NCBI GenBank assembly: GCA_019426215.1
Contig: CM033394.1
Location: 45,506,423-45,570,422 of the forward strand
From: Buddleja alternifolia
Lineage: Eukaryota; Streptophyta; Magnoliopsida; Lamiales; Scrophulariaceae
Length of the DNA: 64,000 nucleotides
Direction: 5' to 3'
The position numbers were made by a program, and so were the translations under genes. Shown one piece after another: positions 32,148-43,664 of this stretch (position 1 is the stretch's first letter; every line of letters starts with the position of its first letter). The notes beneath the pieces were generated by a model that was not told the DNA's origin, did not search any database, and saw only the letters and a list, made by a program, of their open reading frames with translations.

Positions 32148-33231
32148 ATGTCGGTCACTGGTCTTTCACCAGGCCCTGATAAAATGTACAAGATTTCATC
32201 CCACCGGAGGAAGAATAACTCCGGCGAGCTCGACGTTTTTGAGGCGGCCCGATATTTCTCAGACGATAATCCAGGCGCAAATATTCCTGAAAAAATCATC
32301 ATATCAGAAAACAGGCAACATTTTCAAAGAACTCCACAAATGAACCTGGATTTGCCAATTATGATCAAAAATCAAATTAATTCTCCTCAATATCATGCAA
32401 TGGATCATCAAAAGCAAACGAAGGATAACAAGAAATCCAAACAGCCAAGCTCTCCAGGTGCCAGGTAAGCAGTGACGGAGCAAGGGGCTGATAGGGGCAG
32501 CCGCCTCTCAGCTCTTGAGAAATATTTTTTCAGCCTTATATTTTTTTTAAATTTAGAATTTTTGACCCTAAAGCCTAAAATTATCAAGCTTTCGCCCCTT
32601 TGTTTTGTATTCTTCCCTCAACTAAAAATTCTGGCTCCGTCCCTGCAGGTTGGCTAGTTTCTTGAACTCCCTTTTGAATCAAACGCCATTAAAGAAGAAG
32701 AAATTGAAACCTGTCAGCACGAAAGGTTTCCACGACGAAGAAGAAGAAAATCCTAATGGCAGAAGGAAAAGAAGAATCAGCATTAGCCATTTTATTTCAT
32801 CTTCAAATAATTCTGGTATTAAGAAAATTCCAGGTCATGCAAATACTCCTACAAAATCATGCATGGAATACAGAAATTTGTCTGATCAAAAAGTAGAGGT
32901 GGTTAATTCCTTTCCTGAAAATGTTGGAAATTTCAAGCCCATTTTTCAGAATGAGATTTTTGGTGAGAAAAGAGGTACAGATAATTATGCATGGATGGAA
33001 GAAAATTCCATTTTTGGAAATGGGGTTTTGGAAAAAAGTCCAAAAAATGGAAGTTTTGGATTTTCATTAGAAGAGATGGAATTTAGGAAATTCAGTTATG
33101 ATGATGATGATGATAATAGTGATTCAAGCTCTGATTTATTTGATTTACCAAACCATGATTTAGATTTTTACTCAAGTGATCTCCCTGTGTATGAAACTAC
33201 TCATATGGATAAAATCAAGATTGGTATTTAA
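32148..33231 (+). CDS. BG1-like: BIG GRAIN 1-like protein, two exons
   Basis: Exons 32148-32464 and 32649-33231 join to 299 codons plus stop. The BG1 family is plant-specific and plasma-membrane associated; rice BG1 promotes auxin transport and grain size. Family marks seen: G-E-L-D-V-F-E-A-A-R-Y-F-S (residues 26-38), R-L-A-S-F-L-N-S-L at the exon junction (from residue 106), a basic G-R-R-K-R-R-I-S-I-S-H-F stretch, an acidic D-D-D-D-D-N-S-D-S-S-S-D-L-F block and the C-terminal L-P-V-Y-E-T-T-H-M-D. The Arg106 codon is split AG|G over the junction. Without splicing, translation stops at TAA 32466-32468 right after Arg106. The intron is exactly a MITE plus one target-site copy. No membrane helix is visible. 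Confidence 0.88.
32470..32645 (+). mobile_element. hAT-like MITE forming the BIG GRAIN 1-like intron
   Basis: 176 bp with inverted ends CAGTGACGGAGC / GGCTCCGTCCCTG. The 8-bp flanks are CAGGTAAG (32462-32469) and CAGGTTGG (32646-32653), a target duplication with 6/8 identity. The splice donor (AG|GTAAG, 32463-32469) lies in the left copy and the acceptor (CAG|G, 32646-32649) in the right copy. The T/C-rich right part of the element (32590-32625) serves as polypyrimidine tract. The intron is 32465-32648. Confidence 0.88.
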
Positions 33232-33431
33232 TTACCAATTAATTTCCAGCATGAGCATGGTATAATTTTGATTTCCATAAAAATGTAATGTACTTGGAAT
33301 TTATATTGATATAGTAGTTTTTTTCTTTTATTTAGTATAATTGTTTTTTTTCCCTTAATTAGAAGTTTTCGAATTTTCAAGTCTGGTCTTAATCACAATT
33401 ATCATGAGTTTCATGGAAATTTTTTGAGGGA

Positions 33432-33690
33432 ACATTACACAAAGACTCCCTCACATATAGCATAATTACCAAAACTCTCTCACTTAATGAAAATTACAAA
33501 CACACCTTCTCATGTTAAGAACGTCTTACAATTACAACTCTAGTTCGTTTGAATGTTCTTATAATATTACCCCTGTATAAATTTTACAAATAGACCCCTT
33601 GAGGGGATGTATTGGTAATTTCCAATAAGTAAGGCGTGTTTTTGGTAATTACACAATAAGTAAAGGGGTTTGTGTATAATTTTTTCAAAA
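33432..33690. repeat. Foldback repeat (ATTACACAAA...CCCC family)
   Basis: The left half reads GGAACATTACACAAAGACTCC and the right half holds its rough complement GGGGTTTGTGTATAATTTTT, with GGTAATT-type motifs throughout. Related sequence occurs at 40368-40971, 49090-49290, 50300-50480 and 51390-51510. Confidence 0.6.
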
Positions 33691-34766
33691 AATTATTTAG
33701 ATGATTGTGATTGTTTTATGACTAGAAACTCTCTACAGTTTTTATCTTTATGTACAATGTCGAATGCTCCAATTTCTATCAACTTTTATTTTTATCTTTT
33801 TCGCCTTTGGAGGCATGTCATGGAGCTAGTGCTCCAAAAATATCATTAAAGTGAACCACTAGCTAGCTTGGAAATAATTATTGTGCATGATTAGAAATTA
33901 TCCAATTTTGTTAATGGGAGGAAAAAGGAAACCATCTATCACCTGGACCATGTGGTTGTGGAGGATCTTTCAGTATTCCAATATGGTGTTCTATAGTATA
34001 TAATATTCTATAATATTAATATATGCCAAATATATAAAATATATCTTTAAATATTTTTTTTTTTTGGGTATACATGTTTTGTTTATATTTAACATTCATT
34101 TATCGATCAAATAAAACACAAGATAAAACACGAATTAATATGGAAAATCTGAAATAATATTGTTGTGATTTCTTTTGATGATTATAAGGTACATGTCATA
34201 CTTATAAAATTAAATGACGTTCTCAAATATTTTAAATTTGTTACAAAATCACAACCTGGTAATTGTAAAGAAATTTTGTCAAATCTTTAAAAAAAGATAG
34301 AAAAAGTAAATGAGTGGCAAGTACATCCCTTATCATGTATCGAGTCCACAATAAACATGATAATGAATAAACGGGTCAGATCTTTCCAAACAGGTCCAAG
34401 TGGAACCCGTATTTTATTGTCGGTAATTTGGAAAACCTTCATTATGGTGGAATCTGGACAAGTTCCAAGTTTCAACTAGGGGTATTCGTGTATGGTTTTG
34501 ATTTTTTTTCCCGCTAATTTGAAATTGAATTGTCAAGTATGGGTTTTTTAGAAAAAAATCAAATTTGTGATTTGAAAATAAAATCAAGGGTTCAATTTTG
34601 GCTGTTTGGTGCGGTTAAAAAAAATCAGTCAAACAAAACTTATAAAAATATAGATATATATATATATATATATCAGAATATTAGCAAAAAACTAATAATC
34701 TTTTTAACAGTGTTTAACTAAACGTGATAATATATTTCATATAGATAAAGTTTAGCGCAAAAGAAA
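33691..34766. other. AT-rich intergenic DNA
   Basis: No gene recognised. The end of this stretch (from about 34480) has GGTGCGGTT-type motifs like the hAT-like element at 57490. Confidence 0.4.
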
Positions 34767-36578
34767 TAATCCAAACAAACTACTTTATTTACAAATCAAA
34801 AATTTCATAAAAATTTAAAATATTGGACAGTCATCATACTAATACAAAAAAAAAACTAAAATAAAATATGTATATATATATATGTGTATATATATGTATT
34901 TATATAATAATGGTGGTTCGACTTGGTGCGGTTTGGTCCAAAACAGCCACCAAATCGATTTGGCGGTGCGATTTCCTTTAAAAATCTAAACCGCAGTTTG
35001 CATAAGAATTCAACAAAAACAGTTTGGTAAGTTTCAGTTTGGACGGTTTTACAAAATTGTTGTCCTACCCCACTCACAGAAGTCATAACTAGCCAACATC
35101 TATATTGGGCTTGTATTGATCCATTTAGAGACGGCCATGTATAAACTATCAATGGGCTCTCATTACCTTGGATCTGTCAGTTTAAACTTGGACTATTTTG
35201 CATTAAGAAAAACTTGGACTATTTTATTTTTTTTAATGTTTTAGTGAAAAAATATAGACTTGAATCAAAATTTACGCGACTTTTTGAGCAACACAACGAC
35301 TCCATTCATAAAAGCGATTGGAACTATCGTACGGGGACGAAATAAAACAACAATCATCTAAAATAAATTAAACTAAAATTATCGCATAATAGATATATTA
35401 TATGTCCTTTATTTCGTGAAATCAATAGTCGAGAGTGCAAAACTTAAAGGAGAGTACTCAAACTAATCTATCAGGCACAAAAGCAACAACATGAACAATA
35501 GGCAGTTGCTCCAATACGATTTATGAATAAAAAAATGGAATGTAGGAAAGATGCTAAAATTTTGAGATATGGGAAAATATTAATTAAGGATGTGGAACAT
35601 AATACTGGATTTTTTATTTTAAAATAATGTATTATTTTGTATTTTATTACATCTTTACACAATATGTGTATAAATTCGATGTCTCTTTTATATTGTTAAA
35701 AGAAATTATACACCTAATGGGTATAAGTGAATTGAAATACGAAAACACATATTTTTGATAAAATAAAATCATAGTAAGTTGTATTGTGTGCACTGTGCAA
35801 TCTCATACACATTTGTGTGAAAAAATGTAAACGCTATAATTCTTGGACTCAATTTAGTATAAACTTTTCCGAAGAAACTATACCTAACAACCTCTAGAAG
35901 GGGTGGGTTATACGCAAAACTAATGATAACCGCCCTTCTTCTAACCTCACATATATGATATATGTGAATTATCTAATGGCATAGCTTAGTCAAATTACTT
36001 AAAGAATATTATCTAGAACTATAGACTATATAGCTAGGTACCTATATTTCCACATAATATATATGTAACTTACAACTCCGAACAATGCGCTGTCGAAAAA
36101 TCTATGGTCAATAATTATTCTATACTTATATATATGAATCAATTATCGCTCAATTTTTGCTAAGTGCCATATGTTAGATCAGAGAAAAGTCCCTAAAGAA
36201 TCTTGTATTACTGAATATTAGTTACAAGAGATAGAGAATACAAGAAAATTTTAAATTATAAAGAATGTAAAAGTTAAACAAGATAATAAGAATGCTAGTC
36301 TAATTAGGAAAGCAATAATAATACTAGTCTAATTAGGAAAGTAATAATAATATATAACACTACCTGCAGTTGAAACGGGAGATCTCGAACGCTGAGATTT
36401 GAACGAAAAATGAAGAAGAGTCAGGACGGTACTCCTTTGGCATAGAGAATGCTTATTGATTTTGCCGGCTTGGTTGATAGATTTAATCTTCAAGAAGCGA
36501 CGGCCGAGCAAATGGCGGTGACCGTCAAACAAGAGCGGCGGCTGGAACACAAAAAAGAGAAGAAAAAAAATCCAAACA
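34767..36578. repeat. Tandem duplication, copy 1 (about 1.8 kb)
   Basis: It starts AATAATCCAAACAAACTAC and matches 36579-38400 over its whole length with scattered differences and small indels. It ends inside a TRIM retrotransposon whose first LTR is at 36172-36359; the rest of that TRIM copy is missing. The junction GAAAAAAAATCCAAACAAATAATCCAAAC shows short homology. Confidence 0.9.
36172..36578 (-). mobile_element. Truncated TRIM retrotransposon
   Basis: One LTR (36172-36359, TG...CA, 188 bp) and about 219 bp of internal sequence are homologous to 38009-38400. The internal remainder and second LTR are absent, cut at the duplication junction. Confidence 0.85.
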
Positions 36579-38400
36579 AATAATCCAAACAAACTACATT
36601 ACAAATAAGAAATTTCATAAAAATTTAAAATATTGGACAAAGTCATCTTACTAATACAAAATATATATATATATATATAATGGTAGTTGAGCTTGGTGCG
36701 GTTTGGTCCAAAATAGCTACCAAATCGATTTGGCGGTGCGATTTTCTTAAAAAATCTAAATGCAGTTTGCATAAGAATTCAACAAAAACGGTTTGATACA
36801 TTTAAGTTCGAACGTTTTTACATAAGAATTCAACATAAACGGTTTGATACGTTTCAGTTCGGACGGTTTTAAAAAATTGTTGCCCTATTCCACTCCGAAG
36901 TCATAACTAGCCAACATCTACGATTGGGCTTGTATTGATCCATTTAGAGACAGCCAAGTTTAGACTGTAAATGGGCTCTCATTAACTTGGATCTGCCGTT
37001 TAAACCTGGACATTTTGCATTAAAAAAAAACTTGGACTATTTTTTCTTTTTCCTTTTTTATGAAAAAATATAGGACTTGAATCAAAATTTAGGTGACTTT
37101 TCGAGCAACACGACTCCATTTATAAAAGAGATTGGAACTATCGTATAGGGACGAAATAAAACAACAATCATCTCAAATAAATTGAACTAAAATTGTCGCA
37201 ATATAGATATATTATATGTCCCCTATTTGATGAGATCAATTGTTGAGAATGCAAAACTTAAAGGAGAGTACTCAAACTAATCTATCAGCCACAGAAGCAA
37301 CAACATGAACAATAGGCAGTTGCTCCAATACGATTTATGACTGAAAAAATGGAATGTAGGAAAGATGCTAAAATTTTGAGATATGGGAAAATATATTAAT
37401 TAAGGATGTGGAACATAATACTGGACTTTTTATTTTAAAATAATGTATTATTTTATATTTCATTACATCTTTAAATGATAAGTGTATAAATTCGATGTCT
37501 CTTTTATATTGTTAATTCAAAGAAATTATACGCCTAACGGGTATAAGTGAATTCAAATACGTAAATACCTATTTTTGATAAAATAAAATCATAATAAGGT
37601 GTATTGTGTGTGGTCTCATATATATTTTGTGTGAAAAAGATATAAATAATATGACTATTGAATTCGATTTAGTATAGCCTTTTATGAGGAAATTATACCT
37701 AACAATCTCTCGAAGGGGTGGGTTATACGCAAAACTAATAATAACAGCCCTTCTTCTAACCTCACATATATGATATATGTGAATTATCTAATGGCATAGC
37801 TTTTTATCAAATTACTTATAGAATATTATATAGAGCTATAGACTATTTAGCTAGGTACCTATATTTCCACTAGGTACCTATATTTCCACATAATATACAT
37901 GTAACTTACAAACTCCAAACAATGCGCTGTCGAAAAATCTATGGTCAATAATTGTTCTATACTTACATATTTGAATCAATTATCGCTCAATTTGTGCTAC
38001 GTGGCATATGTTAGATTAGAGAAAATTTCATAAAGAACTTTATATTATTGAGTAATATATATTAGTTACAACAGATATAGAATACAAAGAAATCCTAAAT
38101 ATAAATAATGTAAAAGATAAACAAGGTAATAAAAATACTAGTCTAACTAGAAAAGCAATAATAATACTAATTTAACTAGGAAAGCAATAATAATATATAA
38201 CACTCCCCCGCAGTCAAAACGGGAGGTCTCGAACGCTGAAATTGGAACGAAAAACGAAGAAGAGTTAGGACGGTACTCCTTTGGTGTAGAGAGTACTTTT
38301 CAGCACGCATCTTTTATTGATTTTGCCGACTTGGTTGATAGATTTAATCTTCAAAAAGTGGCGGCCGAGCAAACGACGGTGGCGGCTGGAACACGAAAAA
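36579..38400. repeat. Tandem duplication, copy 2
   Basis: Second copy of the 34767-36578 unit. Here it is followed by the complete TRIM, so this copy retains the ancestral arrangement. Confidence 0.88.
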
Positions 38401-38907
38401 AAGAGGGAAAAAAAGAAGAAGAAACCGGCGGCAACAACGGCCAAGAGAGATGGAGGCAGAGGCGAAAACACGGCCAGAGAAAGAAAACGGGTGGCGGTGG
38501 TAGCCAAAAGAGATGGCGACAACGGCTAAAATACGGAAAAGATAAAAAGCCGATTGTTAAACCTCAACTAAATTACAAAAGATTCACTGTAGTAAAGAAA
38601 GAACAAAAAGAAAATAAAAAAAATATTGGGAGCTAAACGGGGACAACAATGGTAGAGGTTGGCTGAAGCGAGAGATCGTGAGGGTTGAAAGAAACAACCT
38701 TTTAGCTCTGATACTATGTTAGATTAGATAAAACCCCGTAAAGAACCTTCTATTACTGAGTAACATAAGTTACAAGAGATAGAGAATAAAAGGAAACCAT
38801 AAACTATAAAGAAGGTAAAAGATAAACAAGGTAATAAGAATATTAGTCTAACTAGGAAAGTAATAATAATACTAGCCTAACTAGGAAAGCAATAATAATA
38901 TCTAACA
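38009..38907 (-). mobile_element. TRIM (miniature LTR retrotransposon), complete
   Basis: LTRs of 194 bp (38009-38202) and 191 bp (38717-38907), both TG...CA, flank 514 bp without coding capacity. On the - strand the primer site is TAGTATCAGAGC next to the 38717 LTR, one base off the initiator tRNA-Met complement TGGTATCAGAGC, and the polypurine tract GCGGGGGAG lies next to the 38202 end. The flanks GCATA / ACATA are an imperfect 5-bp target duplication. The interior includes GGCGGC/GAA-rich sequence with no domain. Confidence 0.88.
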
Positions 38908-38912
38908 ACATA

Positions 38913-39450
38913 TGTCTTCAATCATGTTATATTCGAATTGAGTCATAATTAATATTTAATGAGCCAATCTTTAGTGTAGAAATGAATTATCAGGGATTAT
39001 TACCGCCATTGAACTCGCATCAGTCACCTTCTTGTAAAAAGTAACGAGTCATATCAACGGAACTATTAACTCATTCGGAACTATCAACTCATTTGTATTT
39101 GTTCGTCTTCAGACAAGTGACACACTCATTGTGCTTGGGACAAGATCATTCTTATATACATTTAAATGAGTGCATATTACGAGATTTTTCCTAAATCTGC
39201 TTATAGTGAACATCAATTACCCGATGCCAAACCACAGGTATTTTTTTTTATTTTTTTTGATAGAATGCCAAACCAAGGTATGATAATGACTTTTCTAACT
39301 TTCCACTTGAATAACACGATTTTTAATATTACTGAGGACGTAGATCTGGCTATCTACAAGGATGTATATATTACGAACAGACAGTTACCGACGATTTGAT
39401 TCTTTTTATTGGAAGAGTCATTATTGGTTTATATATTATATAAATTATTA
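38913..39450. other. Intergenic DNA
   Basis: No gene or repeat end recognised; the frame at 39166-39399 has no recognisable domain. Confidence 0.4.
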
Positions 39451-39843
39451 AGGTAAAAAGTATATTTGACCCCAACTTATGTCGTACGTTGAGTAGCCAA
39501 TCTATTAACTTTGACACTGACTACCTAACGTTTGTCAATTGTGACACTTTAGTTCATTTGACTGTCGTGGGCTAAATTTTTTGGAATATTTTGTCTCAGC
39601 AAGGGTGCAAAGTGCACATATTATGTAATGAATGGGGGTGCACAAATATTATACGATCAAGTGCAAAATACACAATTTTTGACAAATTTAGATGGAATAT
39701 TCTAAAAGATTTCGCCGGCGACGGACAAATGGACTGAAATGTCATAGTTGACAAAGGTTGGGTAGTCGGGTGTCAAAAATAATAGGTTGGGGACTAAAAT
39801 GCTCTCATCGATATAGGTTGAGATCGAAAATGCTTTTTACCCT
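39451..39843. mobile_element. hAT-like foldback MITE with perfect 8-bp target duplication
   Basis: 393 bp with ends AGGTAAAAAGTATATTTGACC and ...GATCGAAAATGCTTTTTACCCT. The duplication AATTATTA is found at 39443-39450 and 39844-39851. No coding capacity. Confidence 0.9.
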
Positions 39844-39903
39844 AATTATTATTGTGTCGAGTGAATTTCCCAACGAAATCACTGTACAAGCCTCCAGGAA
39901 GAT

Positions 39904-40078
39904 GGAAAATTTTTAGGTGCACCCGGTGTGGGATCCATTTGAGTGCACCAACACACACCAAAAAATAAAAAAAAAATCGGTGACTTATTATTATATTAAA
40001 TACACATTGTTTATTATTTTTTAATGTGTATTGGTGCACCCAAATGGGTTCTACACCGGGTGCACCTAAGAATTTTCC
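39904..40078. mobile_element. Palindromic MITE (family A), copy 2, Mutator-like
   Basis: 175 bp with inverted ends GGAAAATTTTTAGGTGC / GCACCTAAGAATTTTCC extending into CACCCGGTGTGGGATCCA. The perfect 9-bp duplication CAGGAAGAT lies at 39895-39903 and 40079-40087; 9 bp is the Mutator-superfamily length. This is the intact member of the family. Confidence 0.92.
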
Positions 40079-40367
40079 CAGGAAGATAGGAGAAGAATAG
40101 AAAGGGCATACATTTTCCACTATAGGTTCCCAACAAACATAGTCTACTTCCAACATTAAGGAAGCATTGAAAACTTGGAAAATTTTGTATGCTAAAATGG
40201 AACACGTTTTGGTTGGGAAATAGGGGATATCTGCAATTAGAGTTGTGATTAGACACACCTAATTACCTGCAATTAGCAGTCGTTCTTGACTATAAAATTT
40301 GATGTACTCCACTTTTAACATCTTATGGGTTTAAATAAATTGACTCTGTTCAAACTTATTTGAAGTT

Positions 40368-40971
40368 GGGAAAATTACACCTACACCTATTGTTATAATA
40401 GATAATTACATAAACTTATCATCTTATAATTGAAATTATAAATACTTAACCTATTATAACTGAAAATTACATTTACCCCCCTAGAAACCCTCGGTCAATG
40501 GTCAAACAATACTAAATGACATTTTTGCCCTTCACTTAAATTATTGAAAAAATAAAAAAAAAATTGGAATGATATTTTTGTTACGGCCGTACCCCTCTTA
40601 TAATGTGTAATTACCAAAAACCCCCTCACTTTTGAAATTACCATCACCCCCTACAGGAGATTAATTGTAAGGTTTTTAGGGGTTAAATTGTAAGACTTTT
40701 TTAATATATAGGGGGGTAATTGTAAGAAGTGCATTATAACAGGGAGGTTTGTGTAATTTCAAAAATAAAAGGGGGTTGTTGTAATTTTTCCTATATGACA
40801 TTTGGACAGCGGCATTTTTGGAATTCACATGATGACGTCATCAAAAAACTGATCTCAGAGGGGCAAATGTAATTTTCAATTATAGTGGGTTAGGTATTTG
40901 TAATTTCAATTATAAGAGAGTAAGTTTGTGTAATTATCTATTATAGCAATGGGTGTTAGTGTAATTTTCCC
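40368..40971. mobile_element. Large foldback element
   Basis: 604 bp with long inverted arms, GGGAAAATTACACCTACACC at the left and GGGTGTTAGTGTAATTTTCCC at the right. A second inverted pair rich in GGTAATTGTAAG motifs lies inside. The flanks TTGAAGTT / TTGAATTT (7/8) are a probable 8-bp target duplication. No coding capacity. Confidence 0.85.
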
Positions 40972-42010
40972 TTGAATTTTTATTGAATTTGAAAAAAAAA
41001 AGTTTTTTAGTTACGTTAGTAAACTCGTATTATGTTTCCGTTTAGTACATGTACTTTATGTATCCTATATTATATTTGTCGAATAATACTTCGATTTTGG
41101 AAAAAAATATTTTAATTTTTTTATTTCAAAATTATAATTAATTTTTATTTCGAATAGTGACTCATATGAAATATTATTTCTATAAATTAAAAGCGAATGC
41201 AAACTATATATCTTACGAATTCATATAAAAATAAATTGTATTTTTCCTCCCGAATAATTTATTTGTATTCGTATTATAATCGTATATTGATGAATCAGTT
41301 TAATTCCCACTCATGTCTTTTTCAACCGATTTTTTCACCGTAATTTTCAGTAAAATTTCATAAAATACTTATACGTAGTAAATGGCGATTTTCTCGCGTC
41401 CCGTACTTAACCAACTAATCTTTTGAGTTTGCTTTGATTATTAATAGAGTCGATATTCGTTCGAGTTGAACTTATATCGAGGTGAGTAACTTGATCTCTT
41501 TTACACATATTGTTATTGCTTTATAACAAATCTTATTCCGATCTAGCCGAGTTTTAAATATTATGAATAGAAAATTAACTAGGTTTGTATATTAAGCGGA
41601 TCGAGATTAAATGCTTTTAATGATCAATATCGAGTATGGATGGGGAAAATTCATCAACTCGACATCAATCATTAGAAACTCATTGAGTTGGATTCGTTTA
41701 ACATAACAAACATGCTTATACAATTTTTCCTGATAGATAATGTATGAAATTCGATACAGTTAGTTAAATAATAATAAAATATGAGTAAAGTTATCAAGCT
41801 ATCAAACTCGACTCGTATTCGACTTAATTAAACCTCGTTCGAGTTCGATTCGATTACCCATCAAACCAAACAAAATTACAATTTTTGAAGCTCTTACAAA
41901 AAATCAAACAAACTCTTTTTAAAAATGAATCAGTTACAAGATACATCTTAGCAATATCAAATTGCGACAAATTACAAGTTACAACCAACTAAGAACTATT
42001 ACAATTAACC
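40972..42010. other. AT-rich DNA with diverged repeat
   Basis: 41400-41880 carries TCGAGTT/GACTCG-type motifs related to 20800-21070 and 54540-54960. No gene recognised. Confidence 0.5.
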
Positions 42011-42472
42011 TGTGATGTACGGACACAACATGATAAGGACACGGGGCACGACATTTTCCAAAAAATTAGGACACGACACCATTTCGACATGAATGTCAAA
42101 TATATATATATATAAATATATAAAACATAAATTAGAAATTGATTTTAATTTCAATATAATTTGTTAAAAAAATAAACTATGAAAATGTTATTTACTTATT
42201 TATTGTTAAATTTGTATTTTCCTTTCTTCTTTATAAATCTCTATATGTTTGAAAAAATTCAACTACTTATTAACAATAAGTCAATAACGAATGCAAAACA
42301 AAAATATAAACAACCACAAATTACAAAGCAATTACAAACACAATCAAAGTATCAAATGCTCAAGAATTAGAATTAGAATTTTTGAAGTTTTTCTATTTAC
42401 AATTGAAACCCCTCACTTTTTAATTTCTTGTCGTGTCCGACACACGTCTGAAGACAATTTTCAGAGTGTCCG
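42011..42472. repeat. Decayed relative of the GCACGGATAC element
   Basis: It begins GATGTACGGACACAAC and ends with CGTGTCCGACAC...GTGTCCGTATTTT. The ends resemble 21504-22221; the interior is AT-rich non-coding. Confidence 0.6.
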
Positions 42473-42484
42473 TATTTTAAAGCA

Positions 42485-42600
42485 ATTAACTAAACTAACA
42501 ATTACTATAAAAGTAAAGAAAAAGTCACACTCTTTCGGTGTGAGTCAAATTCAAAATCTTTAATATCTTGGAGTCTCAACTTTGACAATAGAGCTAGACT
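42485..42600 (-). repeat. SINE-like repeat (family S3), copy 1
   Basis: The block ACTATAAAAGTA followed by TTTCGGTG and GTCAAATTC recurs at 48515-48640. On the - strand a GATTTTGAATTTGACTC stretch resembles a pol III B box. It is probably an old tRNA-derived SINE. Confidence 0.55.
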
Positions 42601-42839
42601 TTTTCGATAAAAAAAGTAAAAAAAAAATATCCAAACTTAAACGCTACATTATCAGCTCTGCTCGACTTGACTCTTAAAACTCCTAATGTGAATCGAATAT
42701 ATCGACTAGTTTTATTTTATTTTTTTGGTCTGAACAAAGAGTGTCTACCGCCAATAACAATGACTAATCTCTTTCGCCGCAGAAACTCTCCCATGTAAAG
42801 TAAACGGCCGGCCACGAAAGTGCTCCACTAAACAAACAT

Positions 42840-43664
42840 TAAAACAAGGTTCTCTCTTCCCTCTTTCCCCTTTCTCTCTCACACAATCACCCCCCACAAA
42901 GATTCACACACATCATCAAATCAAATAAAGAAAAAAGCCTATATATATATATATATAAAACACCTAGACTTGCCACATTCCGGGGTAGTGGAAATGATGT
43001 TGACTCTCCCATCACTGTAACTTCTGCTTCTTCAACTTCACCACCGCTTTAAAGTTGAAGAAATTACCTAACTTCACTATACATTTTTCTCCATATCCCT
43101 TCATTGTATATCAGGTAAAAGCGTTCAAAATTCTATCATTGCGCAATTTATTCGCTTCTTGATCATTATTTTCAAGTGGGCCTTATAATTTGCTTATTTT
43201 GCTCTTTCTCTGGAAATAAGTTCATGGATTTTTTTTAGATTATTGTTTAAATGCTCCATATGATTATGCTCTTTGTGTGCAGGTAAATTTATGGGTTTTT
43301 ATTTTATTTTAAAGATTATTGATTATATTGTGTTTCTTCTTGATTTTTGTGTTTCTTATTTATTTAGTTTGTGGGATTTTGATTTGTTGAATTTTTATTT
43401 CACATTGTATATTGAGATCATTTTTTTTCTTTGTGCGTGTGTATTTTTTAGTCTATTTTTCATGCTAATTTTACGCCCATTAACTTTTTAGGGTAATTCT
43501 TAAAATAGTTTGATAATTTGATATTTCAATTGATTTTCCCTTTTCTAAATTTAGGGTTTAGCTTCAAGGAGTTAGAGCAGAACTGGAATTGTAGTGGTGT
43601 TCTTATTTATTGCCAGTCTATAGCACCGTTTGATAGCCTAAGCAATTCCGATTTAGCCCGAAAA
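42840..43664 (+). promoter_or_regulatory. SPL gene promoter end, 5' leader and leader intron
   Basis: A CT-rich leader-like tract (42849-42895) and a TATATATA tract with TATAAAA (42941-42960) precede the gene; which marks the start site is unclear. A leader intron is predicted from donor AG|GTAAAA (43115) to acceptor TTTAG (43554), 440 bp. The in-frame ATG at 43518 would lie inside this intron, so ATG 43665 is preferred. Confidence 0.65.

Noticed and set aside
43518..43664. N-terminal extension of the SPL protein from ATG 43518
   Set aside because: The ATG lies before a good acceptor (TTTAG at 43551-43554) paired with a donor at 43115, so it is probably in the leader intron.
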